Made by a program: the position numbers and the translations under genes. This document shows, one piece after another, positions 16,842-26,272 of a DNA stretch of 64,000 nt. The notes under the pieces are model-generated. The model did not search any database and was not told the DNA's origin. It worked only from the letters and a program-made list of their open reading frames with translations. Every line of letters starts with the position of its first letter. Position 1 is the first letter of the stretch. The DNA comes from Paraburkholderia silviterrae (lineage in GTDB: Bacteria; Pseudomonadota; Gammaproteobacteria; Burkholderiales; Burkholderiaceae): contig NZ_SMRP01000006.1 in the NCBI RefSeq assembly GCF_004353915.1, forward strand, positions 224,047 to 288,046, read 5' to 3'.

Positions 16842-18611
16842 ATGAGCGAACGCGAGTATCTGGACAACCTGCAGCGCCTCTGGGCGCAGGCGTGGCCCGC
16901 GCACGCGCCGCGCGAGCCGCAGTATCCGCTCGGGCAGCGGCCCTTGACGGCGTATCTGCGCGAATGGGCGCGCCGCGCGCCCGAGCGCCCCGCCCTGCAC
17001 TTCTACGGCCGCACGCTGAGCTACGGCGAGCTCGACGCCTTGAGCGAGCGCTGCGCCGCGCTGCTCGCGGCGCTCGGCGTCAAGCCCGGCGACCGCGTGG
17101 CCGTCTTCATGCCGAACTGCCCGCAAATGCACGTGGCGTTCTATGGGATTCTCAAGCTCGGCGCCGTGCATGCGCCCGTGAGTCCGCTCTCGAAGGCGCT
17201 GGAGCTTGGCTATCAGCTCAAGGACAGCGGCGCGCAAGTCGTGATCTGCGCCGATCTACTGTTGCCCATCGTCGAGCAGGTCCGCAGCGAATGCGCGTTG
17301 CGCGAGGTGATCGCCACGAGCGTGGGCGAGATGTGCGGCGACAAACGTGGTCACAACTATGGTGACAAACGTGATCACAACCGTGGCGAGATACGTGGCG
17401 ACCCGTCGCCGGATGCCGCCCCCCTGCCCGTGCCGCTCCCCGATGTCGTGCTCGCACCGAAAGTGGCGAGCGCAAACGCCATCGACTTTCTGCCCGCGCT
17501 CGTTGCCACGCGCGGCGCCGCGCCCGCGCATGAGCCGCAACTGGGCGACATCGCCGCGCTCAACTACACGGGCGGCACGACCGGCTTGCCCAAGGGCTGC
17601 ATCCACACCCACGGCGACATGCTTTACACCTGCGCGAGCTTCATGCCGGTGGCGCTGCAAGCGGGCGAGGACGCGGTGTTCCTCAACTTCCTGCCCGAAT
17701 TCTGGATCGCCGGCGAGAACGCCGGGCTGCTCTTTCCCGTGTTCGCGGGCGCCGCGCTCGTGCTGCTCGCGCGCTGGGACCCGCTAGCGTGGATGAGCGC
17801 GGTGCAGCACTACCGCGTGAGCCATTGCGGCATGCTCGTCGACAGCATCGCCGAGGTGCTGGACCATGCGCGCGTGCGCGACTTCGACTACACGTCGCTG
17901 CGCCAGGTGGGCGCGATCTCGTTCATCAAGAAGCTCACGCGCGAATACCGGCTCCGCTGGCGCGCGCTCACGGGCTGCACGCTCTATGAATTCAGCTACG
18001 GCATGACCGAGACGCACACGTGCGACACCTTCACGCTCGGCCTGCAGGACGACGACCGCGATCTGCGCGCGCAGCCCACCTTCGTGGGCCTGCCGGTGCC
18101 GGGCACCGAGCTCAAGATCTGCGACTTCGCGAGCGGCGCGCTGCTGCCGCCCGGCACGGAGGGCGAGCTGTGCGTGCGCTCGCCTTCGCTTTTCAAGGGC
18201 TACTGGCAGCGCGCGCAGGCGAGCGCCGAGGCGCTGCGTGACGGCTGGCTCCATACGGGCGACCTCGCCGTGATCACCGAAGAAGGCTTCATCCGCTATC
18301 TGGGCCGGCGCAAGGAGATGCTCAAGGTGAACGGCATGAGCGTCTTTCCGAGCGAGCTCGAGGCGCTGCTCGGCCAGCATCCCGCGATTCTCGGCAGCGC
18401 CGTGGTCGGGCGGCCCGATGCGGCGCGCGGCCAGCAGCCGGTGGCCTTCGTCGTGCTCAAGCCAGGCAGCGGCACGCAAGCGGACGAGCTCGCCGACTGG
18501 TGCCGCGAGTCGATGGCGGTCTACAAGGTGCCGGAAATCCGCGTGATCGACGCATTGCCGATGACCGCGACCGGCAAGGTCAGAAAACAGGAACTGGACA
18601 AGCTGCTGTGA
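16842..18611 (+). CDS. AMP-dependent acyl-CoA synthetase with an in-frame 8-residue repeat insert
   Basis: 589 residues from ATG 16842 (MSEREYLDNLQRLW); ATG 16797 is an alternative. Motifs: AALNYTGGTTGLPKGCIHTH (ATP loop), YEFSYGMTETHTCDTF (A5), WLHTGDLAVITEEGF (A7), GRRKEMLKVNGMSVFPSELE (A8) and the catalytic lysine in LPMTATGKVRKQEL. At about residues 166-189 there is a tandem insert of three 8-residue units, GDKRGHNY / GDKRDHNR / GEIRGDPS, encoded by three 24-base repeats (17337-17408). This lies in a surface-loop region before the ATP loop. The stop overlaps the GTG of the carboxylase gene (GTGA), so ligase and carboxylase are translationally coupled and probably act in sequence: acid to acyl-CoA to carboxyacyl-CoA. 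Confidence 0.88.
   Translation: MSEREYLDNLQRLWAQAWPAHAPREPQYPLGQRPLTAYLREWARRAPERPALHFYGRTLSYGELDALSERCAALLAALGVKPGDRVAVFMPNCPQMHVAFYGILKLGAVHAPVSPLSKALELGYQLKDSGAQVVICADLLLPIVEQVRSECALREVIATSVGEMCGDKRGHNYGDKRDHNRGEIRGDPSPDAAPLPVPLPDVVLAPKVASANAIDFLPALVATRGAAPAHEPQLGDIAALNYTGGTTGLPKGCIHTHGDMLYTCASFMPVALQAGEDAVFLNFLPEFWIAGENAGLLFPVFAGAALVLLARWDPLAWMSAVQHYRVSHCGMLVDSIAEVLDHARVRDFDYTSLRQVGAISFIKKLTREYRLRWRALTGCTLYEFSYGMTETHTCDTFTLGLQDDDRDLRAQPTFVGLPVPGTELKICDFASGALLPPGTEGELCVRSPSLFKGYWQRAQASAEALRDGWLHTGDLAVITEEGFIRYLGRRKEMLKVNGMSVFPSELEALLGQHPAILGSAVVGRPDAARGQQPVAFVVLKPGSGTQADELADWCRESMAVYKVPEIRVIDALPMTATGKVRKQELDKLL
17337..17408 (+). repeat. Three 24-bp tandem repeats inside the acyl-CoA synthetase gene
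   Basis: Units at 17337-17360, 17361-17384 and 17385-17408. The first two match at most positions (both contain GACAAACGTG then TCACAAC); the third is more diverged (GAGATACGTGGCGA). Because the period is 24 bases the coding frame is kept. Similar short GACA(A/G)ATACG-type units occur just before the MFS start near 10040. Confidence 0.8.
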
Positions 18612-21600
18612 CGACATCCACCGTGAATCCGATCGGGACGCTCCTGATCGCCAACCGTGGCGAGATCGCCATCCGCATCGCCCGCGCCGCCGCCGAGGCG
18701 GGCATGCGCAGCGTGGCCGTCTACGCCGAAGACGATGCCCACGCGCTGCACGTGCGCCGCGCCGACCTTGCCGTGCCGCTCACCGGACGCGGCGTGGCGG
18801 CCTACCTCGACATGGACGCGTTGATCGCCGCGGCCCGCGCGCACGGCTGCGACGCGGTGCATCCCGGCTACGGCTTCCTGAGCGAGCGCGCCGACTTCGC
18901 CCAGCGTTGCGAAGACGCGGGCCTGCGCTTCGTCGGCCCTGCGCCCGACGTCCTGCGCATCTTCGGCGACAAGGCCCGCGCGCGCGAGCTGGCCGCGCGC
19001 TGCGGCGTGCCACTCGCGGCGGGCACGAACCACGCGACCACGCTTGACGAAGCGCGCGCGTTTCTGGCCGATCACGGCGCCATCATGGTCAAGGCACTCG
19101 CGGGCGGCGGCGGACGCGGCATGCGCGCGGTACGCGACGCGGCCAGTCTCGAAGCAGCCTTCGCGCGCTGCGAGTCCGAGGCGCGCGCCGCATTCGGCAA
19201 TGGGGCGCTGTATGTGGAGCGTCTGATCGAGCACGCGCGCCACGTGGAGGTGCAGATACTCGGCGACGGCGCGCAGGTCGCCCATCTCTGGGAGCGCGAT
19301 TGCAGCCTGCAGCGGCGCCACCAGAAGGTGATCGAAATCGCGCCCGCGCCGGGCCTCGCCACCGCGCTGCGCCGCGCGATCATCGAGGCCGCGCTCACGC
19401 TCGCGCGCGCCGTGAACTATCGCGGCATCGGCACGTTCGAGTTTCTGGTCGATACCGTGCGCGGCGACTTCGTGTTCATGGAGGCGAACCCGCGCGTGCA
19501 GGTCGAGCACTGCGTGACCGAGGCGGTCACGGGCGTCGATCTGGTGCGCACGCAACTGGCTCTCGCGCAAGGCGCGACGCTCGCCGGGCTCAGGCTTCAG
19601 GAGCCGCCGCACCCGCGCGGATACGCCGTACAGGCACGCGTCAATCTGGAGACGATGCAGGCCGACGGCAGCGCGCGCGCGGCGGGCGGCATTCTGAGCG
19701 CCTGGGAGCCCCCGAGCGGCGCGGGCCTGCGCGTGGACGGCTATGGCTACGCAGGTTACGCCACGAGCCCGAGCTACGACTCGCTGATCGCCAAGCTCAT
19801 CGCGCACGCGGACGACTTCGCCGGCGCGCTGCGGCGGGCTTCACGCGGGCTGTGCGAGTTCCGTCTCGAAGGCGTGGCGAGCAATATCGGCTTTCTGCTG
19901 AACCTGTTGCAGCGCCCCGAGCTGCCGGGCTACGAAGTCGATACGCGCTTCATCGAGCGTCATATCGGCGAGCTGCTCGAGTCGCGGAACGACGCGCATC
20001 GACAACTGTTCTTCACCGCGGATGCCGCACCGCCCACTCCGGCGCACACGGCAGGCACGCCGCACCATGACGCCCCGCCTGGCTGCGTGCCGCTCACGGC
20101 ACCCAGCCAGGGCGTGCTCGTGAGCCTCGACGTGCAGTTGGGCGACGCGCTCGCCATCGGCCAGCCGATCGCCGTGCTCGAAGCCATGAAGATGGAGTTC
20201 GTGGTGCAGGCCGCGCAAAGCGGCATCGTGCGCGCGCTCGCCAGCGAGCCGGGCGGCACCGTCTACGAAGGCGCACCGCTCGTCTTCATCGAGCCCGCCG
20301 AAGTCGCGGCGGCGCAGATCGAGACGGAAGCGAGCCGCGATCTCGCGCATATTCGCGCCGATCTCGCTGAAGTCCTGGAGCGCCACGCAATCACCCGCGA
20401 CGAGCGCCGCCCGCACGCGGTGGAGCGGCGCCGCAAGACGGGCCAGCGCACGGCGCGCGAGAACCTCGACGATCTGCTCGATGCAGAGAGCTTCGTCGAA
20501 TACGGTGCGCTCGCGCTCGCGGCGCAACGCGGGCGGCGCCCGCTCGACGATCTCATCGCACAGAGCCCCGCCGACGGCCTGATCGCGGGCCTCGGCACCG
20601 TGAACGCGGCGCACTTTGGCGCGCAGGCCGCGCGCTGCATGGCCATCGCCTACGACTACACCGTGTTCGCGGGCACGCAGGGCATGATGAGCCACAAGAA
20701 GACCGACCGCATGCTGCAGCTCGCCGAGCAGTGGCGCCTGCCGCTCGTGCTGTTCGCGGAAGGCGGCGGCGGCCGCCCCGGCGACACCGACCACGTGGGC
20801 GTGGCCGGCCTCGACTGCCGCACCTTCGCGAGCATGGCGCGGCTCTCGGGCCAGGTGCCGCTGGTGGGCGTGGTCTCGGGCCGCTGCTTCGCGGGCAACG
20901 CGGCGCTGCTCGGCTGCTGCGACGTCATCATCGCCACGCGCAACGCGAGCATCGGTATGGCGGGACCGGCGATGATCGAAGGCGGCGGCCTCGGCAAGTT
21001 CACGCCCGAGGAAGTGGGCCCGGCGAGCGTGCAGGCGCCCAATGGCGTGATCGACGTGCTCGTGGACGACGAAGCGCACGCCGTGCGCGTGGCGAAGCAA
21101 TATCTCGCGTATTTTCAGGGGCCGCTCGAGAACTGGACCTGCGCCGACCAGCGCCTCCTGCGCGAAGCGATCCCTGAGAATCGCCTGCGCGTGTACGACA
21201 TTCGCCGCGTAATCGAGGCGCTGGCCGACAGCGGCTCGGTGCTCGAACTGCGCCGCGCGTTCGCGCCCGGCCTCATCACCGCGTTCGTGCGCATCGAGGG
21301 AAAACCGTTCGGCTTGCTTGCCAATAACCCGATGCACCTGGGCGGCGCGATCGACGCCCAGGCCGGCGACAAGGCCGCGCGCTTCATGCAGCTATGCGAT
21401 ACGTTCGGCATTCCGCTCGTTTCGCTGTGCGACACCCCGGGCTTCATGGTGGGCCCCGACTCGGAAAAGCAGGCCACGGTGCGCCACGTTTCGCGCATGT
21501 TCGTCGCGGGCGCGAGCCTGCGCGTGCCGTTCTTCACGGTCGTGCTGCGCAAGGGCTATGGCCTCGGCGCGCAGGCGATGGCGGCAGGCAGTTTTCACGC

Positions 21601-21913
21601 GCCGCTCTTCACGATCGCCTGGCCGAGCGGCGAGTTCGGCGCGATGGGCCTCGAAGGCGCGGTGCGCCTTGGCTATGCGAAGGAACTGGCCGCCATCGAG
21701 GACCCGGCTGAGCGCGAGGCGCTGTTCGAGCGCATGGTCGCGGACGCGTATCGCAACGGCAAGGCCATCAACATGGCAAGCTTCCTCGAAATCGACGGCG
21801 TGATCGACCCGGCTGAAACGCGCCGCTGGCTCATACGCGGGCTCAATGCGAGCCATGGCCACGCGCCGCAAGAAGGCGCGCGCGCGCGGCGGCGTTTCGT
21901 CGATACGTGGTGA
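18608..21913 (+). CDS. Single-chain biotin-dependent acyl-CoA carboxylase (biotin carboxylase + BCCP + carboxyltransferase)
   Basis: 1101 residues. Domains in order: biotin carboxylase about 1-460 (LLIANRGEIAIRIARAA, HPGYGFLSERADFA, VKALAGGGGRGMR as the ATP loop, FMEANPRVQVEH), a linker, a biotinyl domain with the acceptor lysine at about residue 528 in LEAMKMEFV, then carboxyltransferase beta/alpha halves from about 580 (GTQGMMSHKKTDRM, FAEGGGGRPGDTD, LCDTPGFMVGPDSEKQ, RKGYGLGAQAM, WPSGEFGAMGLEGAV). All activities on one chain in the order BC-BCCP-CT is the layout described for single-chain long-chain acyl-CoA carboxylases. Usual proteobacterial enzymes split these over several subunits. The GTG start overlaps the ligase stop. 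An enoyl-CoA hydratase follows after 36 bases. Confidence 0.92.
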   Translation: MTTSTVNPIGTLLIANRGEIAIRIARAAAEAGMRSVAVYAEDDAHALHVRRADLAVPLTGRGVAAYLDMDALIAAARAHGCDAVHPGYGFLSERADFAQRCEDAGLRFVGPAPDVLRIFGDKARARELAARCGVPLAAGTNHATTLDEARAFLADHGAIMVKALAGGGGRGMRAVRDAASLEAAFARCESEARAAFGNGALYVERLIEHARHVEVQILGDGAQVAHLWERDCSLQRRHQKVIEIAPAPGLATALRRAIIEAALTLARAVNYRGIGTFEFLVDTVRGDFVFMEANPRVQVEHCVTEAVTGVDLVRTQLALAQGATLAGLRLQEPPHPRGYAVQARVNLETMQADGSARAAGGILSAWEPPSGAGLRVDGYGYAGYATSPSYDSLIAKLIAHADDFAGALRRASRGLCEFRLEGVASNIGFLLNLLQRPELPGYEVDTRFIERHIGELLESRNDAHRQLFFTADAAPPTPAHTAGTPHHDAPPGCVPLTAPSQGVLVSLDVQLGDALAIGQPIAVLEAMKMEFVVQAAQSGIVRALASEPGGTVYEGAPLVFIEPAEVAAAQIETEASRDLAHIRADLAEVLERHAITRDERRPHAVERRRKTGQRTARENLDDLLDAESFVEYGALALAAQRGRRPLDDLIAQSPADGLIAGLGTVNAAHFGAQAARCMAIAYDYTVFAGTQGMMSHKKTDRMLQLAEQWRLPLVLFAEGGGGRPGDTDHVGVAGLDCRTFASMARLSGQVPLVGVVSGRCFAGNAALLGCCDVIIATRNASIGMAGPAMIEGGGLGKFTPEEVGPASVQAPNGVIDVLVDDEAHAVRVAKQYLAYFQGPLENWTCADQRLLREAIPENRLRVYDIRRVIEALADSGSVLELRRAFAPGLITAFVRIEGKPFGLLANNPMHLGGAIDAQAGDKAARFMQLCDTFGIPLVSLCDTPGFMVGPDSEKQATVRHVSRMFVAGASLRVPFFTVVLRKGYGLGAQAMAAGSFHAPLFTIAWPSGEFGAMGLEGAVRLGYAKELAAIEDPAEREALFERMVADAYRNGKAINMASFLEIDGVIDPAETRRWLIRGLNASHGHAPQEGARARRRFVDTW

Positions 21914-21949
21914 CACGCCCAGTTAAACCAGATTGAATCAGGAGCAGAC

Positions 21950-22783
21950 GTGAATACAGGAATTGCCGAAAGTGGCGCACTGGTGGAAATCGCCATCGCG
22001 GACGGCGTCGCCGACGTGCGCCTGAACCGCGCGGACAAGATGAACGCGCTGAGCCCCGCCATGTTCGACGCGCTGATCGCGGCGGGCGAACGGCTCGCCA
22101 ACGAGGCCGATCTGCGCGCGGTCGTGCTGTCGGGCAACGGCAAGGCGTTCTGCGCGGGCCTCGATCTGGAGAGCATGGGCGCCCTCGCGCAAACGGCCCG
22201 CGAGAAGCCGCTGGCGCAGCGCACGCATGGCATCAGCAACGATTTCCAGTTCATCTGCACGCTATGGCGCGAGCTGCCGGTGCCCGTGATCGCGGCGCTG
22301 CACGGCGTGGCCTTCGGCGCCGGGCTGCAGCTCGCGCTGGGCGCCGACCTGCGCTACGCGGCGCCCGATGCTCGCCTTTCGGTGATGGAAATGAAATGGG
22401 GTCTCGTGCCCGACATGGGCGGCATGGTGCTCACGCGCGACCTCGTGCGCGATGACCGCTTGCGCGAATTGATCTACACCGCGCGCATCGTATCGGCCGC
22501 GGAAGCCGTCGAGCGCGGCCTCGCGACGCGCGTGGCCGACGATCCGCTCGCACTCGCGCTCGCCACCGCGCGTGAAATCGCGCAGAAGAGCCCCGACGCG
22601 ATTCGCGCCGCGAAGCGTCTGCTCCAGGTCGCCGCGCGCGGCGACGCGGCGGCCACGTTGATCGCCGAAGCCGTGGAGCAGGACGCGCTGATCGGCGGCG
22701 CGAACCAGCGCGAAGCCGTCGCGGCGAATCTGGAGAAGCGCGCGCCACGCTTCGTGCCGGCATCGCCGCGCCAGAAGCGCTAA
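21950..22783 (+). CDS. Enoyl-CoA hydratase/isomerase (crotonase) family protein
   Basis: 277 residues from GTG 21950, with GGAG at 21941. Crotonase features: VRLNRADKMNALSPAMFDAL, GNGKAFCAGLDLESM (first oxyanion-hole segment), PVIAALHGVAFGAGLQLALG (second oxyanion-hole segment), DLRYAAPDARLSVMEMKWGL (position of the second catalytic glutamate) and the C-terminal ARELAQKSPDAIRAAKRLL-like helix. It hydrates or isomerises enoyl-CoA. As the last gene of the ligase/carboxylase unit it probably handles the carboxylated product or its unsaturated form. Confidence 0.9.
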   Translation: MNTGIAESGALVEIAIADGVADVRLNRADKMNALSPAMFDALIAAGERLANEADLRAVVLSGNGKAFCAGLDLESMGALAQTAREKPLAQRTHGISNDFQFICTLWRELPVPVIAALHGVAFGAGLQLALGADLRYAAPDARLSVMEMKWGLVPDMGGMVLTRDLVRDDRLRELIYTARIVSAAEAVERGLATRVADDPLALALATAREIAQKSPDAIRAAKRLLQVAARGDAAATLIAEAVEQDALIGGANQREAVAANLEKRAPRFVPASPRQKR

Positions 22784-22852
22784 TGCCGTCGCGCGCGTCG
22801 CAAAGGCCTGCGCGAGCGCAACGCCCTCACTGCCGTTCGAATACGCGGGCCC

Positions 22853-24097
22853 TTACGCGGCCTGCGCCTCTTCGCTCGTGGGCACGACACTGCGGTCCGA
22901 CTCCGGCAATACGTTCACGGGCCGGTGGATATCGTGCGTGACGAATCCCTGCTCCCGGCTCGGCACCGCGAACCACTCCGGATGCGCAAACGACGCGCGG
23001 ATGTCTTCGAGCCCGCTCGCCCAGTGCTCCTCCATCGTGTCGACGCTGAACTCATAGTCCTTGTAGTGGCCTTCATACGGCTTGTTCTTGTAGATCAGAT
23101 GCACCACGTTGATCGCAGAGCCGTCGGCCACGCGCTCGGCCAGCTTGAAGAGCGGATCGCTGCGGCGCGCCTCGGCCGGCACGTGCTCGAGCAGCTCCTT
23201 GATGAAGCGCGCATGCTTTTGCCGGTCGGCCAGCATGTTGGTGATGGCGCGCGTGCGGCTCGAATACTGAATGTCCTTGGCGCGCTCGGCCACGTCGAGG
23301 AAGTCGGCGGGCGCGTTGCCGCTGGCGCTCCATAGATCGACCTGGAACACCAGCGTGTCCTTGTGATCCGCATCGCGCAGCACTTCCGTGAGCGGCGTGT
23401 TCGAAACGAGGCCGCCGTCCCAGTAGTACTCGCCGTCGATCTCCACCGCCGGAAAGCCCGGCGGCAACGCGCCCGACGCCATGAAGTGCTCGGGCTCGAG
23501 ACGCATCTTCGTGTTGTCGAAGTAGACGAGATTGCCGCTGCTCACGTTCACGGCGCCCACCGAGACGCGGATCGGGCCGTCGTTGATGCGCTCGAAATCG
23601 GCGAAACGCTGCAACGTCGCTTTCAAGGCGGCCGTGTCGTAGTAGCTCACCGCGCTGGGCGGCGTCTTGTGCCAGCCCGCCACCGGCAGCGGCATGCGCG
23701 GCGCGAAAAAGCCGGGCTGCCCCTCGGTGAGCGCGCGGCCCGCGGCCCACATGCTGGCCCAGCGGCGCGCGAAGTCGTGCTGGCCGATAAGCGGCAAGGC
23801 AAGCGAACCGAGATTGCCGAACCAGTCGAGCGGATGGCAGATCGACTCCCAGAAACCGCGCAGCGCCGCTACGCGATGCTCCGGCGCGTTGCCCGCGATG
23901 ATCGCCGTATTGAGCGCGCCAATCGACACGCCCGCGATCCGGTGCGGCTCGACGCCGGCCTGCGCGAGTCCCTCGAACACGCCGGACTGGTAAGACCCGA
24001 GCGCGCCGCCGCCCTGCAGGACCAGCGCGATTTCGTCGTAGCGCGGCAGCTCGAACGGCTTGTGCGCATGGCGGGCGGTTGTATTGCTGCTGCGCAT
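22853..24097 (-). CDS. Patatin-like phospholipase
   Basis: 414 residues. Catalytic dyad: Ser58 in GVSIGAL (G-x-S-x-G) and Asp in YYWDGGLVSNTPL. The oxyanion loop is VLQGGGALGSYQSGVFEGL (about 27-45). No signal peptide is evident, so it is probably cytoplasmic or peripheral on membranes. It is the last gene of the acetoacetate decarboxylase / 3-hydroxybutyrate dehydrogenase unit (18 bases after the latter). That arrangement, common in Burkholderiales as I know it, suggests a link to lipid or PHB granule turnover. Confidence 0.9.
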   Translation of the reverse strand: MRSSNTTARHAHKPFELPRYDEIALVLQGGGALGSYQSGVFEGLAQAGVEPHRIAGVSIGALNTAIIAGNAPEHRVAALRGFWESICHPLDWFGNLGSLALPLIGQHDFARRWASMWAAGRALTEGQPGFFAPRMPLPVAGWHKTPPSAVSYYDTAALKATLQRFADFERINDGPIRVSVGAVNVSSGNLVYFDNTKMRLEPEHFMASGALPPGFPAVEIDGEYYWDGGLVSNTPLTEVLRDADHKDTLVFQVDLWSASGNAPADFLDVAERAKDIQYSSRTRAITNMLADRQKHARFIKELLEHVPAEARRSDPLFKLAERVADGSAINVVHLIYKNKPYEGHYKDYEFSVDTMEEHWASGLEDIRASFAHPEWFAVPSREQGFVTHDIHRPVNVLPESDRSVVPTSEEAQAA

Positions 24098-24115
24098 ACG
24101 TGCTCCCTCAGTGGC

Positions 24116-24898
24116 TTAGTGCATCGACCAGCCGTGCGTGACCAGCACGGACTGGCCCGTCAAGGCGTTGGACTCGAAGCCCGCCAGGAAGGCGACGGTG
24201 TTGGCGACGTCGTCGAGCGACGTGAACTCACCGTCGACCGTGTCCTTGAGCATCACGTTCTTCACGACGTCCGCTTCCGAGATGCCCAGCGCCTTCGCCT
24301 GCTCGGGAATCTGCTTGTCGACGAGCGGCGTGCGCACGAAGCCCGGGCACACGACGTTCGCGCGCACGCCGCGCGGCCCGCCCTCCTTCGCCACCACGCG
24401 CGCGAGGCCCAGCAGGCCGTGCTTCGCGGTCACATAGGCGGCCTTGAGCTTCGAGGCCTCGTGCGAGTGCACCGAGCCCATATAGACGATCGAGCCGCCC
24501 TTGCCACTGCCGTACATATGCTTGAGCACGGCCTTGGTGGTCAGAAACGCGCCGTCCAGATGGATCGCGAGCATCTTCCTCCAGTCGGAGAACGCGAACT
24601 CGTCGACGGGGCTGATGATCTGGATGCCCGCGTTCGACACCAGCACGTCGATGCCGCCAAACACCTTCGCGGCTTCCTCGATGCCCGCGTTCACGGCTTC
24701 CTCGTTGGTGACGTCCATGGCCACGGCCAGCGCCTTGCCGCCCGCCGCCACGATGCTGTCGGCCACCTTGCCGGCATTCGCGAGGTTCAGGTCGGCAATC
24801 ACGACCGCCGCGCCCTGGCTCGCAAACGACCGAGCGCAATGCTCGCCAATCCCGCTCGCTGCGCCAGTAATCACAGCCACCTTGTTCTTCAAAGACAT
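24116..24898 (-). CDS. 3-hydroxybutyrate dehydrogenase (SDR family)
   Basis: 260 residues, classical short-chain dehydrogenase length. Cofactor motif VAVITGAASGIGEHCARSFA (TGxxxGIG), NAG in VLVSNAGIQIISP, catalytic Ser in GGSIVYMGSVHSHEAS, and Tyr-x-x-x-Lys in AYVTAKHGLLGL. It ends MTGQSVLVTHGWSMH-like (LTGQSVLVTHGWSMH), the C-terminus expected of D-3-hydroxybutyrate dehydrogenases. It interconverts 3-hydroxybutyrate and acetoacetate with NAD. The acetoacetate decarboxylase gene is 28 bases upstream, so acetoacetate is shared between the two products. Confidence 0.9.
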   Translation of the reverse strand: MSLKNKVAVITGAASGIGEHCARSFASQGAAVVIADLNLANAGKVADSIVAAGGKALAVAMDVTNEEAVNAGIEEAAKVFGGIDVLVSNAGIQIISPVDEFAFSDWRKMLAIHLDGAFLTTKAVLKHMYGSGKGGSIVYMGSVHSHEASKLKAAYVTAKHGLLGLARVVAKEGGPRGVRANVVCPGFVRTPLVDKQIPEQAKALGISEADVVKNVMLKDTVDGEFTSLDDVANTVAFLAGFESNALTGQSVLVTHGWSMH

Positions 24899-24926
24899 AA
24901 GTAATCCTTAGTTGCTAAATCAAAAA

Positions 24927-25715
24927 TCAGACGAGCTCTGCTTCGGTTTCGCTCTGGCGAGCCGGGGTTTCGGCGAGATAGTCGTAGGCGACTTCGCCGA
25001 TATCGAGCGTGAGGTCGGCGATCACATGACGCGCGCCCACCACCCGGCGCACCGGCAGATCCGCCACGGGCGCGAGTGCATGCGGATGCAGCTCGAGCGC
25101 GGCCGGGCCGCTCCACGCGCCATGCACCGTCACGTCGCGCAAGTAGAAGCGCACCAGCTCGCAAACGCGCGCCGTGCCGTCCACGTGCGGCAGCACCTTG
25201 AGCAGATAGTTGGGCGTGTCGGCGAGCTTGCGGCGCTCGTCTTCGCTATTGAGCACGAGGTGCTTGTAGCCCATCGTGCCCGTGGCCACGCGCTGCGTGC
25301 CGTAGTCGAGCGTGCCGAGCAGCGTGTCGTTGCCGTCCACGGCAAGCACCGGGCGCGCGAGCTTCTTCGGAAAGCCCCAGATCTCGCGGCCACCCGCAAT
25401 GGGGCCTTCGTCGTCGAGATACATGGCATGCGTGTAGTTCGCGAGCCGGCCTTGCGGGTCGCGCACCGTCACCACCTGGCCGCTCTCCGTGTAGTCGCCA
25501 AAGCCCGACGAGTCCGGCATGCGGATGAACTCGTAGTGGACCAGATTGTTCTCCGGCTTCAGCGGCTCCGGCACGATGGCGCGCAGCGCGTCCGGGTCGG
25601 TCTCATAGGAGATGATGAAATATTCGCGCTTGACGAAGCGAAACGGCGGCCGCGGATACGCGGGATTGTGAACGGGCATCGCGAACGCTTCGCGGCGGAT
25701 TCTTTCCAGGTCCAT
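24927..25715 (-). CDS. adc: Acetoacetate decarboxylase
   Basis: 262 residues from ATG 25715 (MDLERIRREAFAMPVHNPAY), with GAGGA just upstream. The Schiff-base lysine region REIWGFPKKLARPVL is present, with PEPLKPENNLVHYEF and YTHAMYLDDEGPIAGG. It decarboxylates acetoacetate to acetone and CO2. First gene of a unit with 3-hydroxybutyrate dehydrogenase and patatin. The 550 bases upstream are AT-rich and hold the promoter. Confidence 0.9.
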   Translation of the reverse strand: MDLERIRREAFAMPVHNPAYPRPPFRFVKREYFIISYETDPDALRAIVPEPLKPENNLVHYEFIRMPDSSGFGDYTESGQVVTVRDPQGRLANYTHAMYLDDEGPIAGGREIWGFPKKLARPVLAVDGNDTLLGTLDYGTQRVATGTMGYKHLVLNSEDERRKLADTPNYLLKVLPHVDGTARVCELVRFYLRDVTVHGAWSGPAALELHPHALAPVADLPVRRVVGARHVIADLTLDIGEVAYDYLAETPARQSETEAELV

Positions 25716-26272
25716 ACTGTCCTCATGACTGAGCTGCGGTAATACGTCGCGACTAATCATAGAGGCGATTGAATCGTTGGGTGGTATTCGATACGAATAA
25801 ACACCGTTGCGATTTTGTTAAATAAGAGGCTGTTTGAAAGTATTTGCGGGATTATTATTAATATTTACAAAAAATCACAAATTTGCATTGTTGCGTTATT
25901 CGGTTTTATTTATTGCCTGTTTTATCGCGTTGAGTGCCTGAAGGCCGGAAGCGCGTGCCCGCCGCATCGATCTGGTGCGCGCCAAATAGCACGCCTGCGC
26001 CGACCCTATCTGCGAACGGAAACGGCGAAGAGAATGGATGGAGATTGCAGCACAGCGTTTGCCTTTGAACAGGCGAACGCCGAATCGAATTTCGGCGGAT
26101 TATAAATTCAGCGACAGATTCGTAGCCGTTGCACCAGCGCAATGCTTTATTTCCGGAAAGAGGAAAATCCGGGTATCGAAGATCACAACAATCTGTTGCA
26201 AGCGAGGCGTGTAATCAGGGCAATAAACCCTGCTTGCTAAAGCAGAGGACGATTCGCGCTCCAATCGACGCA
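25716..26272. other. AT-rich intergenic region between adc and a PPOX-like gene
   Basis: No gene is supported. The stretch 25790-25925 is clearly richer in A+T than anything nearby (runs such as TATTATTAATATTTAC). Weak ORFs on both strands (96 and 78 codons) have no family-like features. It most likely holds the promoter of the adc unit and the 3' flank of the gene at 26273. Confidence 0.5.

Noticed and set aside
25815..26105. 96-codon ORF in the AT-rich region
   Set aside because: Composition changes midway, no ribosome site and no family; the hydrophobic start is an effect of AT-rich DNA.
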